DNA of 64,000 bases, from assembly GCA_030655515.1 (NCBI GenBank), contig JAURVI010000046.1, positions 1-64,000 of the forward strand, in the 5' to 3' direction. The DNA is from Polaromonas sp. GTDB taxonomy: Bacteria > Pseudomonadota > Gammaproteobacteria > Burkholderiales > Burkholderiaceae_C. Under the pieces are notes generated by a model. It was not told the origin of the DNA. It ran no database searches and was given only the letters and a program-made list of their open reading frames with translations. Position numbers and translations under genes: made by a program. Positions 29,376 through 37,588 of the stretch are shown in pieces. Within the stretch, counting starts at the first letter, position 1; each line of letters starts with the position of its first letter.

Positions 29376-31607
29376 TCAGTCCTGCCGCGGCTTCCAGCGC
29401 CTGAGCAGCAGCGCGTTGCTCATGACGCTGACCGAGCTCATGGCCATCGCCGCACCCGCCACCACCGGGTTCAGGAAACCCCATGCCGCCAACGGGATGC
29501 CCGCCACGTTGTAGGCAAAGGCCCAGAACAGGTTTTGCCGGATCTTGGCCACCGTGCGGCTTGAAATGTCCAGCGCCGCGGCCACCAGCGCCGGGTCGCC
29601 GCGCATCAGCGTGATGCCCGCCGCATGCATGGCCACATCGGTGCCGTTGCCCATGGCCATGCCGACATCGGCGGCGGCCAGCGCGGGGGCGTCGTTCACG
29701 CCGTCGCCCACCATGGCGACGACATGGCCCCCTTCCTTGAGCGCCATCACCCTGGCGACCTTGTCCCCGGGCAGCACCTCGGCCATGACCTCGCCCCCTT
29801 CCGGCCGCAGGCCGAGCCGGCGTGCCATCGCCTCGGCGGCGCCGCGGTTGTCGCCGGAAATCATCACCGTGCGGATGCCCCGCGCCCGCAGCACCGCCAG
29901 CGCTTTTCCGGCCCCCGGCTTGGGCTCGTCGCCAAAGGCCATCAGGGCGCGCAGCGTCAAACCCTGTGTGGTGCGCTGGGCCAGGGCCGAAACGGTGGCG
30001 CCGATCTGCTGCAAGTCGTCCGCCTGGACCGCCAGCGCGCCCATCTCCACCTTGAGTTCCTCCATCCAGCGCAGGCTGCCCATCAGATAGCTGCTCACGC
30101 CGACTTCGCCCTCGCTGCCACGCCCGGGCACAGCCCGCACATTGTCCGGCGCCTCGATGGACAGGCCGCGTTCCTGCGCCGCGGCCACCACGGCCCGTGC
30201 CAGCGGGTGCTCGCTGCCGCTTTGCACGCTGGCCGCGGCGGCAAGCAGTTTGGGCTCATCGCCGCCCCCGGCCACCACAAACGCCGTCAGGCGCGGCCGC
30301 CCCACGGTCAACGTGCCGGTCTTGTCGAAGACCACCGTGTCCACCTTGTGGGCCAGCTCCAGCGCCTGCGCGTCCTTGATCAGGATGCCGTGTTTGGCCG
30401 CCACGCCGGTGCCCGCCATGATGGCTGCCGGCGTGGCCAGCCCGAGCGCGCAGGGGCAGGCAATCACCAGCACCGCCACGGCATTGATCACGGCAAGCTC
30501 AAACGCGTGGCCCGTCAGCCACCAGCCCAGCAGCGTACCCAGCGCAATCACCACCACCACCGGCACAAACACGCTGGAGACCTGGTCCACCAGCCGCTGG
30601 ATAGGCGCCTTCGCCGCCTGCGCATCTTCCACCAGCCGGATGATGTGCGAGAGCACCGTCTCGCTGCCCACCGCGCTGACCTGCATCACGATGCGGCCTT
30701 CGCCGTTGATGGCGCCGCCGGTGAGCGGGGCGTCCCGGTCTTTGGTCACCGGCAAAGGTTCACCCGTGAGCATGGATTCGTCCACTTGCGTATGGCCTTC
30801 CTGCAAGCGACCATCCACCGGAAAACGTTCACCGGGCCGCACCACCAGCCGGTCGCCTACCAGCACTTCGGCCACCGGCACATCCACTTCTTCCGTGTGC
30901 CCCGAGCCTGTCGAAGGGCCCGGCCTTATCAGGTGTGCGATGTCTGGCCGCAAGGCATGCAGCGCACGAATCGCCGCCGTGGTCTGGCGCCGGGCGCGCG
31001 CCTCCAGCCACTTGCCCAGCAGCACCAGCGTCACCACCACGGCCGAGGCTTCGAAGTACAGATGCACCATGGCGCCGGGCGCCGCCGTCAGCCACAGCCA
31101 CATCGACAAGGTCCAGCCCGCCGTGGTGCCAATCGCCACCAACAAGTCCATATTGCCCGTCAGGGCCTTCAGCGCATGCCAGCCGGCCTTGTAGAAACGC
31201 GCGCCGAGAATGAACTGCACCGGCGTGGCCAGCACGAACTGCATCCAGGCGGGCAGCATCCAGTGCAGGCCCAGCAGGTCGCCCACCATCGGCAGCACCA
31301 GCGGCGCAGACAGGGCCAGCCCGAAGGCCACCGGCATGAAGCCGGCCCAGGGTGAAACGACCTCCGCCGCATCCATCGCATCGGCGGCCAGCGGCTCGTA
31401 GCCGGCATCGCGCACGGCGCGTCGCAGCCGCGCTTCCATCTGTTCGGACGGCGCGTAAGCAATGCGGGCCGATTCGGTGGCGAGGTTCACCGTGGCTTGC
31501 GTCACGCCGGGCACTTTTTTGAGCGCCCGCTCCACGCGGCTGACACATGACGCGCAGGTCATGCCGCCAATGCCGATATCGAGAGTGGGCGTTGAGAGAG
31601 TGTTCAT
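29376..31607 (-). CDS. copA: Copper-exporting P1B-type ATPase
   Basis: The 743-residue protein has one N-terminal metal-binding HMA domain ([13 protein letters not shown], about 14-26). It has eight membrane helices with the CPC motif ([16 protein letters not shown]), the phosphorylation site DKTGTLT and the hinge [16 protein letters not shown]. It pumps Cu(I) out of the cytosol. Only one HMA domain is present where many have two. Around residue 230 the sequence GPSTGSG is encoded by a copy of a REP-like palindrome inserted in frame between two transmembrane parts. The start at 31607 follows the usual position before the HMA domain; copZ is divergent. Confidence 0.94.
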   Translation of the reverse strand: MNTLSTPTLDIGIGGMTCASCVSRVERALKKVPGVTQATVNLATESARIAYAPSEQMEARLRRAVRDAGYEPLAADAMDAAEVVSPWAGFMPVAFGLALSAPLVLPMVGDLLGLHWMLPAWMQFVLATPVQFILGARFYKAGWHALKALTGNMDLLVAIGTTAGWTLSMWLWLTAAPGAMVHLYFEASAVVVTLVLLGKWLEARARRQTTAAIRALHALRPDIAHLIRPGPSTGSGHTEEVDVPVAEVLVGDRLVVRPGERFPVDGRLQEGHTQVDESMLTGEPLPVTKDRDAPLTGGAINGEGRIVMQVSAVGSETVLSHIIRLVEDAQAAKAPIQRLVDQVSSVFVPVVVVIALGTLLGWWLTGHAFELAVINAVAVLVIACPCALGLATPAAIMAGTGVAAKHGILIKDAQALELAHKVDTVVFDKTGTLTVGRPRLTAFVVAGGGDEPKLLAAAASVQSGSEHPLARAVVAAAQERGLSIEAPDNVRAVPGRGSEGEVGVSSYLMGSLRWMEELKVEMGALAVQADDLQQIGATVSALAQRTTQGLTLRALMAFGDEPKPGAGKALAVLRARGIRTVMISGDNRGAAEAMARRLGLRPEGGEVMAEVLPGDKVARVMALKEGGHVVAMVGDGVNDAPALAAADVGMAMGNGTDVAMHAAGITLMRGDPALVAAALDISSRTVAKIRQNLFWAFAYNVAGIPLAAWGFLNPVVAGAAMAMSSVSVMSNALLLRRWKPRQD
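30898..30923. repeat. REP-like core half inserted in copA
   Basis: GAGCCTGTCGAAGGGCC is one arm of the palindrome found in the 114-bp elements at 37039, 51043 and 58471. It is in frame and leaves copA open, adding a few residues (GPSTGSG) in a loop. Confidence 0.65.
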
Positions 31608-31623
31608 GCCTGCATTTTCATCT

Positions 31624-31646
31624 TTCCCACAATGGGCGGGTCCATC
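31624..31646 (-). promoter_or_regulatory. MerR/CueR-type operator-promoter candidate for copA
   Basis: Read on the minus strand, TGGACCCGCCCATTGTGG (31644 down to 31627) has the near-palindromic form of operators bound by MerR-family copper regulators, placed 20-40 bases before copA. It differs by one base from the site ahead of copZ. No cueR gene is in the window. Confidence 0.55.
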
Positions 31647-31692
31647 CTTGCGCACGATCAACCTTGAGGCCAACAAGGTTGAAATTCGGGGC

Positions 31693-31720
31693 TGGACCCT
31701 CCCATTGTGGCAAGGGTTCA
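31693..31720 (+). promoter_or_regulatory. MerR/CueR-type operator-promoter candidate for copZ
   Basis: TGGACCCTCCCATTGTGG (31693-31710) followed by CAAGGGT forms an ACCCT...AGGGT dyad between a -35-like TGGACC and a weak -10. It is a 17/18 match to the copA site in opposite orientation. Another dyad, AACCTTG...CAAGGTT (about 31661-31681), lies between the two. Confidence 0.55.
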
Positions 31721-31773
31721 CGATATCCTCTCGAATGAATCCCGGCAACCACTTAATCAAGAAAGGACACGCC

Positions 31774-31971
31774 ATGAACCAGACCTTCGATGTCAAGGGC
31801 ATGACCTGCGGCCATTGCGAAAAGGCGGTCACCCGCGCCATTTTGGCGCTTGACCCGCAAGCCGAAGTCAAAATCGACCGCCGCAGCGACAAGGTCGAAG
31901 TGCAGTCACGGCAGCCGCGCGAGGCGCTGGTCCGGGCGATTTCCGAAGAGGGCTATGCCGTTGCCGCCTGA
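31774..31971 (+). CDS. copZ: Copper chaperone CopZ (HMA domain)
   Basis: This 65-residue protein is a single heavy-metal-associated domain with the CxxC Cu(I) site [10 protein letters not shown] (residues 10-19) and the usual beta-alpha-beta-beta-alpha-beta length. It delivers copper to CopA or a regulator. It is divergent from copA and has a matching operator-like sequence upstream, so both should respond to copper. AAAGGA lies 8 bases before the ATG. Confidence 0.93.
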   Translation: MNQTFDVKGMTCGHCEKAVTRAILALDPQAEVKIDRRSDKVEVQSRQPREALVRAISEEGYAVAA

Positions 31972-32039
31972 TACGGCAGCAGGTTGACGCGCCGGGCCGG
32001 GCATTCAATAATGACCTTCCCTCAAGCAAGGAGCTTTCC

Positions 32040-32243
32040 ATGAAATCGAATGTTGGCGGCGTTGACCGCATTATCCGCATCACCGCAGGCTTGGTCCTGA
32101 TCGGACTGGCCGCAACCAACACCGTCGGCTGGTGGGGTTGGCTCGGCGTCGTCCCCCTGGCCACCGGGCTGGTGGGCTGGTGTCTGCCCTACGCGCTGCT
32201 GGGCTTTAACACCTGCGGCATAAAAGACAAAAGCGCTTCATAG
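32040..32243 (+). CDS. YgaP-type DUF2892 inner membrane protein
   Basis: The 67-residue protein has two membrane helices (ITAGLVLIGLAATNTVGWWGW and GVVPLATGLVGWCLPYALLG) and starts KSNVGGVDRIIRI, the DUF2892 signature, ending with LLGFNTC. Such small proteins often accompany sulfur or metal handling genes. It lies 68 bases after copZ on the same strand with its own AAGGAG site; a link to copper is only positional. Confidence 0.88.
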   Translation: MKSNVGGVDRIIRITAGLVLIGLAATNTVGWWGWLGVVPLATGLVGWCLPYALLGFNTCGIKDKSAS

Positions 32244-32492
32244 GTCTCCGCAAACGCCAGGCTGCCAGAACGAGGCGGAGCTTGCCGGAAGCGCCGGACA
32301 CGCCTGCTTTGGTAGCAGGCTTGCGCCCGAGGCAAAAGGGAAAAGGGTGGTCGGCCCGCCCTGCGCGCCAAAAAACTTTACAACATCCTCACGCAGCCGT
32401 TATGACGCGCTTACACAGGCGGCGCAAACTTCCTTTCAAGCTGTCGCCAACTCCCGGCAACAGGCTTTGTCTTCCACTGAAAGGACGCTCTC

Positions 32493-33038
32493 ATGACCGC
32501 TGTACTCAAACCCCTGAAGTCCGTCAACAGCCTGCTCCTCGTGGGCATCATGGCCGCCACGGGCCTGGCCGCAACCGCCCAAACGAGGGAGCCCGCCGCT
32601 CCCGCCACGTTGGCCGCTCCGTCCAAAGATGACAGCTACGCCGGTAAGCACATGGGCCGGCATGACCCGGCCAAAATGCAGGCGCACAGAGCCTGGCGTC
32701 AGGCCGAGCTCAAAGCCAAGCTCCAGATCACGCCGGCCCAGGAAGCCGCCTGGGCCAGCTTCACCGCCTCCATGCAAGGGCCAGCCCACGGCACACGCCC
32801 CACGCCAGAACAGCGCGCCGAATTCGACAAGCTGAACACGCCCGAGCGCATTGACAAAATGCGTGTGCTGCGCACCCAGCGCATGGCCGAGAGGAGTGCG
32901 TTCATGGACAAGCGCGACGAGGCCGTCAAAACTTTTTATGCCGCGCTCGACGCCGAGCAGAAAAAAGTGTTTGACAGCCAGCGCATGGGCGGCGGCAGAG
33001 GCCATGGCGGCCAGCACGACCCGCATCGCAAAGGCTAA
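32493..33038 (+). CDS. Spy/CpxP-like periplasmic protein (LTxxQ family)
   Basis: The 181-residue protein has a signal peptide (LLLVGIMAATGLAATAQ, about 14-30) and a helical domain with ITPAQEAAWASF and LDAEQKKVFDSQ, corresponding to the two LTxxQ repeats. It ends in a Gly/His-rich tail (GGGRGHGGQHDPH) that may bind metal. Spy-like proteins are periplasmic chaperones or stress-signal modulators, and some sense metals. Position after the copper genes fits metal or envelope stress. A possible hairpin follows the stop. Confidence 0.85.
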   Translation: MTAVLKPLKSVNSLLLVGIMAATGLAATAQTREPAAPATLAAPSKDDSYAGKHMGRHDPAKMQAHRAWRQAELKAKLQITPAQEAAWASFTASMQGPAHGTRPTPEQRAEFDKLNTPERIDKMRVLRTQRMAERSAFMDKRDEAVKTFYAALDAEQKKVFDSQRMGGGRGHGGQHDPHRKG

Positions 33039-33043
33039 AAACC

Positions 33044-33083
33044 TGTCCGTCAACGATTCAGGGCCTCAAATATTTGACGGACA
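33044..33083. repeat. Inverted repeat after the Spy-like gene
   Basis: TGTCCGTCAA (33044-33053) and its exact complement (33074-33083) enclose 20 bases. There is no T-tract on either side, so it is either a factor-dependent terminator or a small repeat. Confidence 0.5.
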
Positions 33084-33176
33084 AGAGATGGCCGGCGGCA
33101 AAATGAGTTTGCCGTTTTGCAGTCGCCATCGGCGTTGTTGCATAACAATAGGGTCTTGCCACTTCCGCGTACTCTC

Positions 33177-34040
33177 ATGCCGTCTTCCAAACCCCTTGTC
33201 AACGCCGGTGAAGCGGTGGCCGTCGTTGCCGCTCCCGTTGGCGAGGCCGATGCGCTGGCCGTCGCCCAGCGCGCCATTGCCACGGCGGCGCTGAGTTTTT
33301 CCATCAAGGTGCTGACGGTCAACATCCACAAGGGCTTCACCTTCTTCAACCGCAAATTCATTTTGCACGAGCTGCGCGAAGCCGTTCGTGCCGTGGGCGC
33401 CGATGTCGTGTTTTTGCAAGAGGTGACCGGAACCCATGCCCGGCACGAAAGCAAGGTGGCCAACTACCCGGTTACGCCTCACTACGAGTTTTTGGCCGAC
33501 AGCATCTGGCCGCAGTTTGCCTATGGGCGCAATGCCGTGTACACCAACGGCCACCATGGCAACGCCGTGCTGTCGAAGTTTCCCATTGTCAGTTTCGAGA
33601 ACCGCGACGTGTCCATCAGCGGCCCCGAACGGCGCGGCCTGCTGCACTGCGTGTTGCAGGTGCCTGGCCGTGACGCCCATATCCATGCCATTTGCGTACA
33701 CCTCGGCCTGGCCGAGTCGCATCGCCTCAAGCAACTGCACATGCTGTGCGACATGGTGCATAAGGACATACCGCCCAGCGCGCCGGTGATTGCGGCGGGC
33801 GACTTCAACGACTGGCGCCGCCGCGCCCACGATGTGCTGGCGCGGCGCGCGGGGATGCATGAGGTTTTTGTGCAGGCCCACGGCAAGGCCGCCCGCACTT
33901 TCCCGGCACGTTTTCCGGTGCTGCAGCTTGATCGCATTTATGTGCGCAATGCCATCGGCCATGCGCCGGTGGTGCTGCCGCTCAAGCCCTGGTCACACCT
34001 GTCGGACCACGCGCCGCTTGCCGCGGAGATTGAATTGTGA
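33177..34040 (+). CDS. Endonuclease/exonuclease/phosphatase family protein
   Basis: The 287-residue protein has the EEP fold: [16 protein letters not shown] with the metal-binding glutamate, [28 protein letters not shown] and the final [10 protein letters not shown] with the catalytic Asp-His pair. Substrate may be DNA, phospholipid or a phosphate ester and cannot be assigned; similar bacterial proteins sit next to cardiolipin synthases, but none is here. The ATG at 33177 was chosen; the first 45 residues are a variable Ala/Val-rich extension. Confidence 0.87.
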   Translation: MPSSKPLVNAGEAVAVVAAPVGEADALAVAQRAIATAALSFSIKVLTVNIHKGFTFFNRKFILHELREAVRAVGADVVFLQEVTGTHARHESKVANYPVTPHYEFLADSIWPQFAYGRNAVYTNGHHGNAVLSKFPIVSFENRDVSISGPERRGLLHCVLQVPGRDAHIHAICVHLGLAESHRLKQLHMLCDMVHKDIPPSAPVIAAGDFNDWRRRAHDVLARRAGMHEVFVQAHGKAARTFPARFPVLQLDRIYVRNAIGHAPVVLPLKPWSHLSDHAPLAAEIEL

Positions 34041-34091
34041 ACCCCGCACGAAACCCATCTCAAGCGGGGGCCGGATGCTTGGCTAACGTGG

Positions 34092-34445
34092 CTACGGGGT
34101 CGCGCGCGGGCTTGACGCGGGAAGCCTGACGCCGGGTTCCGGCGCGGTGGTTGCCCGCGGGTCCGGCACCGGTGGCGGCTCAATCACCGTCGCCCGCGGA
34201 TCGGAGGATTCCGGCACCGGCAGCACGGTGTCGCGCGGGTCCGGCGGCAGTGGCGCCGCCGGCGGCAAACTCTGGCGAAAGACCGGGTTGCGGTTGATTC
34301 GCGGGCCTGGCACGGGTGCGGCGCCCTGTTCCGGCAAGGGCTGGGTCAGGTCGGCAGGCGCGCCGGGCGGCTGCGCGGCGGCCAGCGCGGAAACCGTCAT
34401 CAGTGCCAGCAGCAGCGCTGAACCGGCGGTGGGGGTCTTGCTCAT
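34092..34445 (-). CDS. Small proline-rich exported protein
   Basis: The 117-residue protein has a signal peptide (ALLLALMTVSALAAA) and then a low-complexity chain rich in Pro, Ala and Arg with three PDPRxT-like repeats (PPDPRDTVLPVPE, SSDPRATVIEPP, VPDPRATTAPEP). It probably sits in the periplasm as an unstructured protein. No family recognised; it converges with the EEP gene. Confidence 0.65.
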   Translation of the reverse strand: MSKTPTAGSALLLALMTVSALAAAQPPGAPADLTQPLPEQGAAPVPGPRINRNPVFRQSLPPAAPLPPDPRDTVLPVPESSDPRATVIEPPPVPDPRATTAPEPGVRLPASSPRATP

Positions 34446-34608
34446 TTTTGCTCCTGGTCGTCGGTTTCACCCAAAGGCTTACGAAGTCAAGTCGACAGCT
34501 TATTACGCTCTTGGTTAAATAGCTACCAGCCAGACGGCCCACGCGGGCGCGTCCCGGCGGTTTCCAGGTTAAACGGTGCGGGCGCGCGGCGGGCTATCAT
34601 CAAGCCCT

Positions 34609-36306
34609 ATGCTGATCGAAACCCTGGGCGCGGCGCGCGACATCGGCCGCATCAACGAGATTGCCGCCGTCCTGATTCGCCACGGCTTTGGCGACACGGT
34701 GCGCCGCCTGGGCCTGGCCGACCGGCTCGAACGCGCGGGCCATGTGCTCAAGTGGGACAGCGCCGCCGACCTGGCGCGTATCGAGCCACCCGTGCAAGTG
34801 CGCCTGGCCATGCAAGAGCTGGGCCCTACTTTTGTCAAACTCGGGCAGATCCTGGCCGGCCGTGCCGACCTGTTCGGCCCCGAGTGGATCGCCGAGTTTC
34901 AGCGGCTGCACAGCCAGGTGCCCGCGGTCAAGCTGGACGCGCTGCGCCCGCAGTTGCGCGAGGACCTCGGCGATGAGCCCGAAAACGTGTTCGCCCGCTT
35001 TGACGTCGAGCCGCTGGCCGCCGCATCGATTGCCCAGGTACACCGTGCGCAGCTCAAGGACGGCAGCGAAGTCATCGTCAAGATTCGCCGCCCCGGCATC
35101 CGCGACGTGATCGAGGCCGATCTGCGCCTGCTCGACCGCCTGGCCGCCATCGCCGAGACCAACCTGCCCGCCCTCAAGCCCTACCGCCCACGCCAGTTGG
35201 TGCAGGAGTTTGCGCGCTCACTGCGGCGCGAGCTGGATCTGGCCACCGAGTGCCACAACGCCGAACGCATTGCCACCAACTTTGCCGCCGTGCCGCACGT
35301 GCTGATTCCACGCGTCCACTGGGCCCATACCGGCGAGCGCATCAACACGCAGGACTTCGTGGACGGCATCCCCGGCGAGCGGCTCGACCAACTGACGGCG
35401 CAGGCCGGTTTTGACCGCCCCCTGCTCGCGCAACGCGGCGCCCAGGCCGTTCTGAAAATGATTGTCGAAGACGGCTTTTTCCATGCCGACCCGCACCCCG
35501 GCAACGTGTTCTACCTGCCGGGCAACGGCATTGCCTTCATCGACTTCGGCATGGTCGGCCGCCTCTCGCCACACCGGCGAGAAGAGCTGCTGCAACTGCT
35601 GCTGGGCCTGGTCGAGCGCGACCCGCGGGCCGTGGCCGACGTGCTGCTGGACTGGACCGGCGACGGGCACAGCCTGGACTTTGCACAGTTGGAGGCCGAA
35701 ATCGAGGCCTTTGTCGACCAGTACCACGGCACGCCGCTGGCGCAGCTCAACCTCGGCCAGATGCTGGCCAGCGTCACCACCATCCTGCGCGAGCACCGCC
35801 TGGCGCTGCCGGCCGATCTGGCGCTGCTGATCAAGGCCTTCATCTCGCTCGAGGGCATGGGCCGCGGCCTGGACCCCGGTTTTCACATGGCCACCGAGGC
35901 GCTGCCCATGCTGCGCCAGGTGATGCGCGCGCGCTACCAGCCCAGGGCCATGGTCACCCGCGGCTGGAAAACGCTACGCCGCGCGCTCAGCCTGGTCGAG
36001 CAGTTGCCGCACGACCTGTCCCGCCTGCTGCGCAACGCGCGCCGCGGCCGCGTACACGTGGGCATCGACATCGCGCACCTCAAACGCGTGGGCGACCAGA
36101 TCGACCGCGCCGCCAACCGGCTGGCCATGGCCCTGGTGATTGCCGCGCTCATCATCGGCGCGTCCATCGTCATGACCGTGAAAGGCGGCCCCACGCTGTT
36201 CGGCCTGCCGGTGTTCGGCTTTCTGGGCTTTTGGGGCGCCGTCGCCGGCGGCCTGTGGCTGGTGCGCGCCATCTGGCGCAGCAGCCGGCACTGGGAAGAT
36301 GATTAA
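34609..36306 (+). CDS. UbiB/ABC1-family atypical protein kinase-like protein
   Basis: The 565-residue protein has the ABC1/UbiB core: the KxGQ-type motif KLGQILAGRADLFGPEW, AAASIAQVHRA (the Ala-rich nucleotide loop), VKIRRPG, and FFHADPHPGNVFY with IDFGMVG. It ends with two membrane helices (about 508-555). UbiB-type proteins are needed for ubiquinone synthesis and have ATPase activity. Whether this is the UbiB ortholog or an AarF-like paralog cannot be told, since no other ubi genes are adjacent. It is a single transcription unit. Confidence 0.88.
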   Translation: MLIETLGAARDIGRINEIAAVLIRHGFGDTVRRLGLADRLERAGHVLKWDSAADLARIEPPVQVRLAMQELGPTFVKLGQILAGRADLFGPEWIAEFQRLHSQVPAVKLDALRPQLREDLGDEPENVFARFDVEPLAAASIAQVHRAQLKDGSEVIVKIRRPGIRDVIEADLRLLDRLAAIAETNLPALKPYRPRQLVQEFARSLRRELDLATECHNAERIATNFAAVPHVLIPRVHWAHTGERINTQDFVDGIPGERLDQLTAQAGFDRPLLAQRGAQAVLKMIVEDGFFHADPHPGNVFYLPGNGIAFIDFGMVGRLSPHRREELLQLLLGLVERDPRAVADVLLDWTGDGHSLDFAQLEAEIEAFVDQYHGTPLAQLNLGQMLASVTTILREHRLALPADLALLIKAFISLEGMGRGLDPGFHMATEALPMLRQVMRARYQPRAMVTRGWKTLRRALSLVEQLPHDLSRLLRNARRGRVHVGIDIAHLKRVGDQIDRAANRLAMALVIAALIIGASIVMTVKGGPTLFGLPVFGFLGFWGAVAGGLWLVRAIWRSSRHWEDD

Positions 36307-36390
36307 ACCTGTTATTTATTCATGCAAGATCGCGCCTATGAGGAGACAGCGCGCGCGGCTCATTTGGGACGGGGACGTCCCTTTCATTCG

Positions 36391-36759
36391 TTAGGCAAGT
36401 TGCTTTTTGTTTGACCACCGTTGAACGGCCTGAGCAAGCCCGAAAAGAACGGCAACCCATAGCATATATGCGAGGGCAATGCCCAGCGGCTTCGGCCATG
36501 CGAACCATCCAGGAGCATTCATCAACCCAAGGCTCCAAAAAATAGAGGTCAAAGGGCTGGTGAGAAGTAAGGCAGGAACGGCCAGCACCCAGAAAAACAC
36601 TTCGCCAACCAGATTGAATACGCCAGGAAAAAAAGACGTCATTGCAGCAGAGAGCCAAAGGAGCAGCCCATGCAGGGCAACCACTGCCGCGCAGAATCTA
36701 AGGCCACGAACCAAACTTCGGGCCGAGGGAAGAAACGCTGCCGCATGAATTTTGTTCAT
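36391..36759 (-). CDS. Hypothetical small membrane protein, 122 residues
   Basis: The protein has about three membrane helices (CAAVVALHGLLLWLSAAM, VFFWVLAVPALLLTSPL, ALAYMLWVAVLFGLAQAV). No family recognised. The ATG at 36759 (MNKIHAAAF) was chosen because a longer frame runs into the upstream gene's stop. It follows another small membrane gene by 31 bases and the two are likely co-transcribed. Confidence 0.7.
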   Translation of the reverse strand: MNKIHAAAFLPSARSLVRGLRFCAAVVALHGLLLWLSAAMTSFFPGVFNLVGEVFFWVLAVPALLLTSPLTSIFWSLGLMNAPGWFAWPKPLGIALAYMLWVAVLFGLAQAVQRWSNKKQLA

Positions 36760-36790
36760 GGTGTTTTTCTCCGCTTGGTCGCCAGGCCGG

Positions 36791-37051
36791 TTAGGCGGCG
36801 TCATCGCGCGACGGACGGCGCCGCCGCCACATCAGCACGGCGTAGAGCAAGCCCGTTACTGCGCCGCCCAATACCACGACGCTTACGCTGAGAGTCAGTG
36901 GAAGGTAGGCCTTGCCCCAAACACAGGCTTCAGAGGTTGGTGCGCGGCACGCGAGACCGACATCCACAAACGGATACCCGGCGCCTACTGTCAACCCAAC
37001 ACAGAGCGCGATCAAGAATGGGAAGCGGCGGCTAAGCACAATGCTGTTCAT
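36791..37051 (-). CDS. Hypothetical small membrane protein whose start lies in a 114-bp element
   Basis: The 86-residue protein has two membrane helices (PFLIALCVGLTVGAGYPF and LTLSVSVVVLGGAVTGLLYAVLM) joined by a loop with two cysteines, and a basic C-terminus. Its start codon and next three codons (MNSI) are the end of the mobile element at 37039-37152, and the next residues come from the element's flanking 10-bp repeat. So either the element recreated the start of an existing gene or it truncated the original N-terminus. No named family. Confidence 0.65.
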   Translation of the reverse strand: MNSIVLSRRFPFLIALCVGLTVGAGYPFVDVGLACRAPTSEACVWGKAYLPLTLSVSVVVLGGAVTGLLYAVLMWRRRRPSRDDAA

Positions 37052-37152
37052 TTAAGCGCTACAACCCCGTTCGGGCTGAGCTTGTCGAAGCCTGTTTGCA
37101 CTGTGACGACCCTTCGACAGGCTCAGGGCGAACGGTTAAGCGAACAGTATTG
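37039..37152 (-). mobile_element. 114-bp MITE-like element, copy A (core inverted)
   Basis: Its ends are CAATGCTGTTC and GAACAGTATTG, an imperfect inverted repeat, flanked on both sides by the direct repeat CGGCTAAGCA (37029-37038, 37153-37162). The centre is a REP-like palindrome (arms GGCTGAGCTTGTCGAAG and CTTCGACAGGCTCAGG). Compared with copies at 51043 and 58471, the outer parts are reversed while the core keeps the same direction. No coding capacity. Confidence 0.85.
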
Positions 37153-37207
37153 CGGCTAAGCATGAAAAAGGTGCTTTCTAACGGTGACCCGATTCGGAGG
37201 CATTGTC

Positions 37208-37534
37208 TTACTTTTCGCTCTTTTCTTCATACCCGCTCAGGCGTTTCATGGCGCCGCTGTCGTTCTTGTATCGCTTCTTCAACGCAGCCAACCGCCTATC
37301 CGTGCCGGGGCAGTAAATTTCAATGCTTTGAAAGACAAACTCCCGTCTTTTAATTTGCTCTGGACTATTGCCCTCGAAGGGTTCCCCGCGAAAGTGGTCG
37401 CAGAGGTCACGATTGGCGATGAATTCCTGTACCTCTGGGGGTAAGTGGCTGCCAGCAACGGCCGGTGTCGCAAGCGTGAGGACAGAAATGATACGCAACA
37501 GTACATAACAGCCGCATAACGAGTCAGGTTTCAT
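37208..37534 (-). CDS. Hypothetical exported protein, 108 residues
   Basis: A signal peptide (VLLRIISVLTLATPAVAG) is followed by a charged domain with two cysteines (NRDLCDHFRGE and IEIYCPGTDRRLAALKKRY) that could form a disulfide in the periplasm. This arrangement recurs as short hypothetical proteins in betaproteobacteria, but I know no function. It is divergent from nothing close and lies between the 114-bp element and the FAD enzyme gene. Confidence 0.65.
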   Translation of the reverse strand: MKPDSLCGCYVLLRIISVLTLATPAVAGSHLPPEVQEFIANRDLCDHFRGEPFEGNSPEQIKRREFVFQSIEIYCPGTDRRLAALKKRYKNDSGAMKRLSGYEEKSEK

Positions 37535-37588
37535 TCACATACCCTTGCTCCAGGGCAACGGTCTGACCATTCGTGCGCAGCCCGCCCA

